In this document: positions 57,266 to 64,000 of the stretch, one piece after another | Layout of the letters: each line of letters opens with the position of its first letter | How positions within the stretch are numbered: position 1 is the first letter of the stretch | Assembly: GCA_022560025.1 (NCBI GenBank) | Contig: JAFISE010000103.1 | Location: 1 to 64,000, forward strand | Length of the DNA: 64,000 bases | Reading direction: 5' to 3' | From: Stagonosporopsis chrysanthemi | Lineage: Eukaryota > Ascomycota > Dothideomycetes > Pleosporales > Didymellaceae | Position numbers and translations under genes: made by a program | Notes under the pieces: model-generated | Told to the model about the DNA's origin: nothing | What the model saw: only the letters and a program-made list of their open reading frames with translations | Database searches by the model: none

Positions 57266-59809
57266 CTACAGGGCAGCACCCTTGAAGTGTGCACGACCCT
57301 TGCCATCCGTTTTCACCTGCTCGGCAGCTCGTCCCTCCAGCCTCACGTTCCGTTGATCGCCAGCGGGCAAGATGATCACCAGCTCATTCCATGCCGTTTT
57401 GAAGCCCGGCTGCAACTTCTTCACAAGCTCAACTTCCACCACCTCCTCTGTCGTCTTGTAGCGCAATTCGAAAGTCGATATACTTGCAGGTGGTGGGCTG
57501 ATGCCATCGTCTTCATACCACGTCGTCGAGTAAACCTTCCCGTTGGATGAGTCTTTTGGTGGAAATACTTCAACAGCGCGATAATCATCGAGAGGAAGAT
57601 TAGCAGGGTTCGACTTGTCGCCAACAGCAAGTGTTTGCTGGGGTCGACCGATTGGGATTGCACTACCGACTTTCGCAAGAACAGGGATGCTCTCATCCCA
57701 TTTGGCAGAGACTTTGATCCACTGGCCAGCTTTGTAGTACGTTTGTGGCGCGTTGTTGAGGTCCAAGAACTCGAGCTCGGCGTCGGATGTGTTAGACGGA
57801 AGGTACACCTTCGCTGTCGAAGCTCCAGGTTCAAACACACCCCCAACAAGGAGCGAATCGCCGAGCCAGTACTGTGTCTCGCCATCGGTCAACAATTTAT
57901 TGGTCCACACCTCGGGATCCTGGTCGTAGCCCCAGCCAACCCAGCGTTGAGGCGGGGTCGCTGTGAGGTGGCTATCGAGAGCAAGCGAGTACAGGTACGG
58001 AATGAGTTCGTATCTGCGCTTGATGATATCGCGAACAAGCGGCGTAGTCTCTTCGTACATCCAAGGCTCAATGACATCGCCGACGCTGTTGTTTTCGGGT
58101 GAGGTCTTGAAACAGTTGATGGCAAAGCGTGGAGAATATATGCCCTGCTGACACCAGCGGACGAGCAGTTCCGGCGAAGGCTGCGGCCCTTCAAACCCCC
58201 CAATGTCGTGTCCGTAGCACTGCATGAGACACATGCCTGCACCTAGAGATAGAGCATTGGCGCCTTTCATGCCTTCCCAGCTTGTTACGTTATCACCACT
58301 CCATGCGCTGGCGCAATATCGCAGAGTTCCTGCAGTGGCGCTGCGGGTCAAGATGAACGGCCGTTGATCGGGCTCTGCTTCGAGCGTGGCCTCGTAGGAA
58401 CTCTTGCCCATCAACTCAGTGTTCAATGACCTCCCCCAGAATCCAACCTCGTTACCATAGCTCTCGCTGTCGTTTTGATCTACGGAGCTCTCGGTTAGAG
58501 CACACTTCCATTGGTCGTTTGGAATCGTGTACTCGTTGTTGTCGTTCCAGATGCAGTCGATACCGACACGCTTGAGATCGCGAATGCCTTCGTACCACCA
58601 CTTGTACCCGGCTTCCGAGGTGAAGTCTATGTGGCCACCTACACCACTCTCACCACCTCCCGCACTCCAAAGACGCGCTTGCGCGGAAGCATTGGTAATA
58701 GGGTCTGTAAAGAAAGCGCCAGCTGCTTCAAGCTTCTTGTACTCAGGATGATTTGCCAACACATAAGGTTTGACATTGGCAATCAAACGTATGCCCTCTC
58801 TATGAAAGGCGTCGATGAAGCCTTCAGGATCCGGAAACCGATGTCTATTCCAGGTAAACACGTTGCGGGTCTTTGGTTCTGTTTCTGCAACAGTGTAGCC
58901 TGAGCTCATCTGAAACCCACTACACGGAATATCGTACTTCTTCAGCTTACCAGCGAACTCCATTAGGGCTTCAGATGCGCGCGGCTCGTCCATCATGCTG
59001 TAGCGCATGCCTCCGCTAAGGTAGCCAAATGCCCAGCGCGGAACCAGCAAAGGATACCCCACTAGATCGGCATATGCCCGTACCACGTCTTTGATGGTCT
59101 CACCCATGATGATATACTCCTCGAGACCTCCATGCTCTTGACGATAAACCTTAAATCGACCCCACATTCCGTCCATCTCCGACCCAACAGAGTAGAAGCC
59201 TCGTGCATGCGATGACGAAAACACTCCGACACATCCTTGAGGTGTGGCGTTGATGAGGAGAGGGATGTGTTTGTATAGGGGATCCGTGCGATATACATCA
59301 TAACCGAAACTATCAGTGGCCGACAATACGAAATGACGATTGGACAGGTCTAACGGTGCCGCCTTCTCTCCAAGACCGACGTGAAGCGTCCCCTTGTTGT
59401 ACCGAGTGTAGTGCGCTATGCCGGTGCCATCTGCTACGTATGCACGATGAGGCAGATCTGAATGTAGCGGGGTATCCTGTCCGGCAAAGCCAAGGTTCAA
59501 AAGCGGTGGTCCAGTCGCCCAGTCGATATTTGCTGTAACATTCTCTATCTGAAAGGACTTTGAGGTATCGGATGAGCTCGTAACCTGTACATTGGCTTTC
59601 CCGACGTCCTTGGTTGGGAGTGGCGCAGCTCGGTGTGGTGGGAGCAGATGTTTGGGGGAAGTGAAGGTAGTACGAAATAGCCCAGGTTTCAAGGCCTCGA
59701 AGCTGAATTTGTATTCGCCTTGAGATGATTGGAGGTAAACTGAAGTTTTGGACTCGCCCGCTGCAGGCTGGGGTGTGAAGTCAAGAGGAACGATCTCGTT
59801 TTGACCCAT
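57266..59809 (-). CDS. Glycoside hydrolase family 31, cytosolic alpha-glycosidase
   Basis: A single-exon gene of 847 residues from MGQNEIVPLDFTPQPAAGES, with no signal peptide. An N-terminal beta-sandwich is followed by GYPLLVPRWAFGYLSGGMRY (the entry to the GH31 barrel) and then the catalytic region. The nucleophile is the Asp in DCIWNDNNEYTIP, the acid/base Asp is in SAWSGDNVTSWEGM, and GHDIGGFEGPQPSPELLVRW is a further GH31 strand. The C-terminal sandwich ends with the DUF5110-like VYSTTWYEDDGISPPP. Members hydrolyse alpha-glucosides or alpha-xylosides with retention. The WNDNNE form of the nucleophile motif is not the WIDMNE of extracellular alpha-glucosidases, so the substrate may differ (alpha-xyloside or another small alpha-glycoside). 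The gene lies ~420 bases downstream of a Zn2Cys6 regulator on the same strand, which may control it. Confidence 0.92.
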   Translation of the reverse strand: MGQNEIVPLDFTPQPAAGESKTSVYLQSSQGEYKFSFEALKPGLFRTTFTSPKHLLPPHRAAPLPTKDVGKANVQVTSSSDTSKSFQIENVTANIDWATGPPLLNLGFAGQDTPLHSDLPHRAYVADGTGIAHYTRYNKGTLHVGLGEKAAPLDLSNRHFVLSATDSFGYDVYRTDPLYKHIPLLINATPQGCVGVFSSSHARGFYSVGSEMDGMWGRFKVYRQEHGGLEEYIIMGETIKDVVRAYADLVGYPLLVPRWAFGYLSGGMRYSMMDEPRASEALMEFAGKLKKYDIPCSGFQMSSGYTVAETEPKTRNVFTWNRHRFPDPEGFIDAFHREGIRLIANVKPYVLANHPEYKKLEAAGAFFTDPITNASAQARLWSAGGGESGVGGHIDFTSEAGYKWWYEGIRDLKRVGIDCIWNDNNEYTIPNDQWKCALTESSVDQNDSESYGNEVGFWGRSLNTELMGKSSYEATLEAEPDQRPFILTRSATAGTLRYCASAWSGDNVTSWEGMKGANALSLGAGMCLMQCYGHDIGGFEGPQPSPELLVRWCQQGIYSPRFAINCFKTSPENNSVGDVIEPWMYEETTPLVRDIIKRRYELIPYLYSLALDSHLTATPPQRWVGWGYDQDPEVWTNKLLTDGETQYWLGDSLLVGGVFEPGASTAKVYLPSNTSDAELEFLDLNNAPQTYYKAGQWIKVSAKWDESIPVLAKVGSAIPIGRPQQTLAVGDKSNPANLPLDDYRAVEVFPPKDSSNGKVYSTTWYEDDGISPPPASISTFELRYKTTEEVVEVELVKKLQPGFKTAWNELVIILPAGDQRNVRLEGRAAEQVKTDGKGRAHFKGAAL

Positions 59810-60231
59810 GATAGATTAAGAGGCCCAGAGGTGCGTCTTGTCTGGAAGACAATTACGGCACAAATTTGTTTCGTGAAGTCACCACTGCACTCTCGCATCT
59901 TATACAAAGAGCTCCGGTATGAGATGAACCGGGTTTGGCAATGTCTTCGGTATCTTCGGAGCTCGATGCATCACGCGTGTCCCGTGTTGGACCAATCCCA
60001 TGTCCGAACATAGCTTAGCGCGAAATGGACATCGGGAACTTCGGCCGTTATAGAGATGGATCTTATCCCCACGGGGTTTTTACAAGTCGGGCGGTGAGCT
60101 AGAAGGCATGCCCCTGGTCTGTTGATCTTTGGGGATCTTTTCCATTCGCACCCAATACGCTTTGGGTGTTACGAGCCATGAACTAAGACTCGACTGCCGT
60201 AAAGACATAGTATCAAGTACAATACCTTCGT
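59810..60231. promoter_or_regulatory. Promoter region of GH31 gene
   Basis: About 420 bases between the regulator stop and the GH31 start, both on the minus strand. It should hold the GH31 promoter. CGG and CCG triplets occur, but I could not single out a paired Zn2Cys6 site. Confidence 0.5.
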
Positions 60232-62045
60232 CTAGAAAAGATTGTCAATATCAAGGAACAGATCCTGCCACCCGAGCGGCATATGTCTCAGATTTAGGCC
60301 AGGGAAATCCCATTCAAACGTAAATTGATTTGGCGCATAGCCCTGAAAGTCGCTCTCTGCAGGACCACTACCAGCCAAACTGGGATCTGGAATGTCTTGC
60401 TGTGTAGCATAATCCATCAACGCGGCTTCACACTTCTCAATGCTGGTCTGTAAAATTTGGAAATATGGTATGTATCCAATCGTAACTTTTTTGAGCTCTT
60501 CCAGCACACGGTGGGCATCCCGAAGTAGTCCCAAGGTATGAGAAACCGGATCGCGGAGCAGCACAGAGAGTCGCAGCACTAGTAGTATGGAAAATGCGCC
60601 TTTCGCCCAAACATAATCCATTGTCCACTTGAAGGTGGTGAGATAAGCTGGCGCCGATCCAGATGGGGACGACGGGCAGGTGGAAACCTCTAACAAGTGT
60701 TGCAGGTGCCTTGTTGATGCTTCTTTGGCTCTGTTAATCATCTCCCTCTGGAAATCGTTCATTATTGCAATGTTCTCTATACCAGAAGCGGACACTGCTT
60801 TGAGGTGTAACGTAATGAGAGCCCAATCGTACTGGATATGAAGGTTCAGTAGCGCGAGCTCGCGTTGATGAGGTACCGGCTCAGCTGTCACGACTTTGGT
60901 CCATTCATTCAGCCAGAGTGAAAGCTCAGTGTTTGTGTCGTAGACTTTGGTTCGAATAGCATTTTCGTCTTGCAAAAGTGTTGGACTGCTGTACCTTATT
61001 ATGTCGCTATAGGCGTCGGTACGGATCAGGTTGAGCTCTACTTGAGAGAGTAGGCGAACGTCCACTGCCGTGCATCCAGCATGATCAAGGAGGGCGCGAA
61101 TCTTGCGCGGTGTGGTGCGACAAGTTACGACCGGAACGTGCCCACCATCGAGTGAGAAGCTATCAGCATGAGAGAAGTTATAGAAATAATTCAACATACA
61201 GTAAAAAGCCGGATGAAGACTTACAAAAGTTCGAGATTGCAGATACCATGCCAGACTCTTGCCAGTCGGTAAAGCTCGGACTGTTCAATGCTTGGAAGGT
61301 CTCCCTCGGGCGGGAGAGCCAACAGCTGATCGGTTGCTTTATGTAGGCCTAGCTGCGTGGCAAACCTCAAGGCCAGCGCAATCAGTACATGTCCGTTTTC
61401 GCCGTACGCTGCCATGAGCGCGATGGCCTGCACTTCCTCTAAACTTGGCTGTTCGCAAGCAACAAGGAGATGAGTTAGATGTCCTTTCAGGCAGGACTGC
61501 AGTTGCCGAAAAGTTGGAGAGTTGAAGCCTTGCTCCGCGCGGCAGCCAACACTGACAATCGCATCGAACAGAAATGCACTTCGTGTGGCAACTGAGGTGA
61601 TCACATCGCTGGCCTCCGAGAAAATTGGAACGAGATAGTGGCTCCCAGCGAAGAAAGTGGAGAACCATGTGAAGGCACTGCCGTACGTAATGATGCCCTT
61701 TACGACAGCATTGACCTCAGCAGGCCTCACGTTGATCGCATCCCTCATACGAGTGGGGTTGGAAGCAGCACTGAGACTTGTAGCCTCTGGCTGTAATGCA
61801 ATCGTTGCCTGTTGGTTGGCATTGACTTGTGCATGTAGCCTTGCAACTTCAGCCTCGAGATGCTCTATGCGTACAGTGTTTGGATCTTTCCCTGATACAT
61901 CGCGATAATGGCACACAGCATCGTTTCTGTCGCACCGCTGGCAGGGCTGCTTGCCGTCGCATCTGACTTTGGACGACCGGCATGTAACGCACGCATGTAT
62001 GGCGCGTCGTTTTCGAGGATGCTCTACGGGGTTTGGTGAGCTCAT
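60232..62045 (-). CDS. Zn2Cys6 transcription factor with fungal_trans domain
   Basis: Two exons, 62045-61225 and 61159-60232, give 582 residues. The zinc cluster is Cys19, 22, 29, 35, 38 and 45 (CVTCRSSKVRCDGKQPCQRC), preceded by a basic RKRRA. A coiled coil follows (VRIEHLEAEVARLHAQVNAN), as in dimeric regulators such as Gal4. The fungal_trans domain has LQSCLKGHLTHLLVACEQPS, AIALMAAYGENGHVLIALAL and RFATQLGLHKATD, then FFSLDGGHVPVVTCR across the splice. The C-terminus is Asp/Phe-rich (FTFEWDFPGLNLRH) and may be an activation segment. It lies directly upstream of the GH31 gene on the same strand, so sugar- or glycoside-responsive control is a fair guess. Not recognisable as AmyR, XlnR or another named factor. 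Confidence 0.88.
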
Positions 62046-62762
62046 TAAGACGGTGATTCTGCTTTAGGTGTTACACAAAAGTGCATGCGTTCGGGATCTT
62101 CGTGCGAAAGGCTCCCCGCGTTTCTTGGCCTAGGCATCGCACTACGGCAGTTCAGCTGGCACCGATGCTCAGTATACAGCATCGATAAAAGAAACAAAAG
62201 TTCCGGCACAATTGGGAGCGAGCTGGACCGAGGTACCATTTTTGCAAAGCATGATTGGTGTCTAGGTGGCTGTCTTGTCATGTGACCCAACTGCAACTGG
62301 ACGACCCTCAATATTGGAGCAGAGTTCTTCGGCAGGACTGGCCGATCGAGTCGGTCGTGGTAATGCTTTTGTCGATCAATGATTGCCTTTGGGCAGGATT
62401 CCAAAGCAAGAAGCAGGACATGACTGACTCATCCCCAAAGAGATACACGCGCGCAATAACAACGATCAAGGCTCAATGTAAGGACGGAGGAACAGAAGTA
62501 GTGTGTTCCTCATTGACCCCGTGGAGGAACAAATACTCCGCGGCTGTGAGCCTGTGCGTGTCAAGCTCGCCCACTCAGTTGGGGTCGCGTCTGTGTTCGC
62601 CCCACCCCACCTTCTTGCATCGTCATGGCCACCCTTAACTCCGCCGCCACCGTGAGCAAATGATGATCGAGTCAGCTGTGCCAGCACGCAATTGACATTC
62701 TTTCGCGGCATCAGACCTGTCGTGATACACTTCTGCCGCTCTCTTCCAGCGTTGTTGCAGTC
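62046..62762. other. Divergent intergenic region, ~720 bases
   Basis: Upstream of the Zn2Cys6 regulator (-) and of the partial gene at the right edge (+). The last 150 bases are C/G-rich with CCCCACCCC-type words. No ORF has support. Confidence 0.5.
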
Positions 62763-64000
62763 ATGGGCACGCTGACTGCTGACTGTCCCCGTCTGGACGC
62801 GCATTGCCACCACAAGCTTGCGACGTCGTGTCGACTGACCTCGACACTAAACTGCTGTGCCTGTGCAGATGAGCGTCCACATAGCCTGACCTACAGGGTG
62901 TATATCGATGGTATTGGTTTCGTGCAGCAAGGCACCAGATGGCAGGGGTACTGTTGGTTCTGCAAAGGTTGCCTCTTTCTTCGCTTACAATGTCTCTATC
63001 GAGTAGCTGACCATGACTAGAGTTCTGGAGTAATCGTCTTGCCGCCACCGAACCTCCACTCGAAATCTTCCAAACACGAGTACCTGAGATACCAGACCAG
63101 AAGGAGTTTCTTGATAGATGGTTCGAATTCCACCAAGGCTATCGGATCGCGAGGCATCCTGACGGCTCGGAACAACGTATAGCAGTGCTTGGGGAGCCTC
63201 TGCATGAGGTTAGTCCTGGATTCCTGCCACGAACACTAGCTCAGCTTCGGGCGGGCGTCGAGAATGACGCCAGGAGACCAGAGAACAGACTTAGGCGACG
63301 GCGTTTGACGTCTGAGGATGAGAGACCAGAGGAGCCGCAACAATCTTTGCAAGATGCTCTAGACAGTCTGCTTGAGGCAGACTCAGACGTAGAGTCGCCC
63401 GAGGATGAATCGCCAACAGCGTTGGAGCAGGTCGTTTCTGAAGTCACAGCGACGCCCCAAGTCCAGTCGAATCAACGCACAGCACCACTAAGTCAAGCCG
63501 TATCGCGGCGTCAGCGAGCGCAGGAACGGTTCGCACGTGTTTTTGGAACGGTCGAGGACACCCAACAAGAGGATTACGAGTCTCCGCTCTCGACCATGTA
63601 TAATCGAGCATGGAATCGCTACCGTCAGGCTGAGGACTTACGCGCCACCAACAACACTGAAGCGCCTCCTCTGGACGGCTTATCGGCCCAAGAACGTCGA
63701 GAGATTGAGGAACAGCTTTTGTGGGGCGTGATGCGAGAGTCTCAGGTTGGTCAAGAACCCGAGAGCAATGTTTGGAGCTACACCCCGGTCAGAGGCGACC
63801 ATAGCTCTGAAACGAGGCTCAACGAAGTGACTATCACCCCGCCATGGGTAAACATTCCGACCACAGGTCCTCTTCCAAGTGATCCCGTTGCTATACCGTC
63901 GTCGTCTACAGGCGGCATGTCCGAGGTTCGTTTGTCTCTCGAGCAGATCACGAGCGAATTGCAACGTTTGCGCCTGGCTTCTGAAGCTGTTTCGTCTGCT
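62763..64000 (+). CDS. 5' part of an unrecognised gene running off the right edge
   Basis: Exon 1 (62763-62967) and exon 2 (63021 to the edge) form one frame of about 395 codons with no stop by base 64000. Exon 1 starts MGTLTADCPRLDAHCHHKL, has a Cys cluster (NCCACADE) and reaches YIDGIGFVQQGTRWQGYCWF; exon 2 continues EFWSNRLAATEPPLEIFQTR and EFLDRWFEFHQGYRIARHPD. The junction CK/EFW is completed by a 53-base intron with a CTGAC branch point and TAG acceptor but a weak GTTGCC donor. The Cys-rich 'GYCWFCKEFW' part may bind zinc. After about residue 150 the protein is Arg/Glu/Ser-rich and probably disordered, ending in a coiled-coil-like SLEQITSELQRLRLASEA. Exon 2 has no ATG near its start, so a plain ORF search finds only antisense frames here. 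Family not recognised. Confidence 0.75.

Noticed and set aside
1..64000. tRNA, rRNA or CRISPR content
   Set aside because: I looked for GTTCGANNC-type B boxes on both strands and for regularly spaced repeats; the few matches lie in coding sequence or lack a cloverleaf. A tRNAscan-SE run would settle it.

Overview
The window is nuclear DNA of a filamentous ascomycete (Pezizomycotina, most likely a Dothideomycete). The evidence is gene density of about one gene per 2.5 kb, short introns of roughly 45-105 bases with GT...AG ends and CTRAC-like branch points, and gene families limited to or typical of these fungi: Zn2Cys6 regulators, a GT69 mannosyltransferase, a fungal rhodopsin-like membrane protein, SNX41 and VPS17. 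A Fot1/pogo DNA transposon carries stop codons of the kind RIP makes. I support 25 protein loci, one of them open at the right edge, plus one complete transposon. I saw no tRNA, rRNA or CRISPR.

Layout. 0.2-5.6 kb (-): a THADA/Trm732-type regulator of tRNA methylation in eight exons, with a very long poly-C tract beyond its stop. 5.9-13.3 kb (-): one giant gene fusing a ZNFX1/Hrr1-like SF1 RNA helicase, an NF-X1-type zinc finger region and three CbxX/CfqX-type AAA+ domains. 13.7-15.3 kb (+): divergent from it, a protein of the family often labelled 'geranylgeranyl pyrophosphate synthetase', which in my reading carries the motifs of DXO/Rai1 mRNA 5'-end decapping enzymes. 16.8-21.2 kb: two sorting nexins tail to tail, SNX41 (+) and VPS17 (-). 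21.4-24.2 kb (+): mitochondrial ribosome-releasing factor MEF2. 24.6-32.6 kb: an F-box-like protein, unrecognised proteins, two small N-terminally anchored membrane proteins and long non-coding gaps. 32.6-39.6 kb (+): a GT69 mannosyltransferase, a ZIP zinc transporter and an RRM-like protein. 39.85-41.70 kb: the Fot1-like element. 42.2-44.6 kb: an AIF/AMID-like oxidoreductase and ETF-beta, convergent.

45-54.7 kb is accessory in character: a small Cys-containing orphan, a Zn2Cys6 regulator, a secreted BBE-type flavin oxidase, a flavin monooxygenase and a rhodopsin-like membrane protein, but no PKS, NRPS or terpene backbone gene. 57.3-62.0 kb (-): a Zn2Cys6 regulator directly upstream of a cytosolic GH31 alpha-glycosidase. 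62.8 kb to the right edge (+): the 5' part of a conserved-looking gene with no stop inside the window.

The strongest lead is the divergent pair at 5.9-15.3 kb, an SF1 RNA helicase/AAA+ fusion next to a DXO-like candidate, which looks like an RNA surveillance or silencing module. Intron boundaries were placed by eye from frame continuity and splice consensus.
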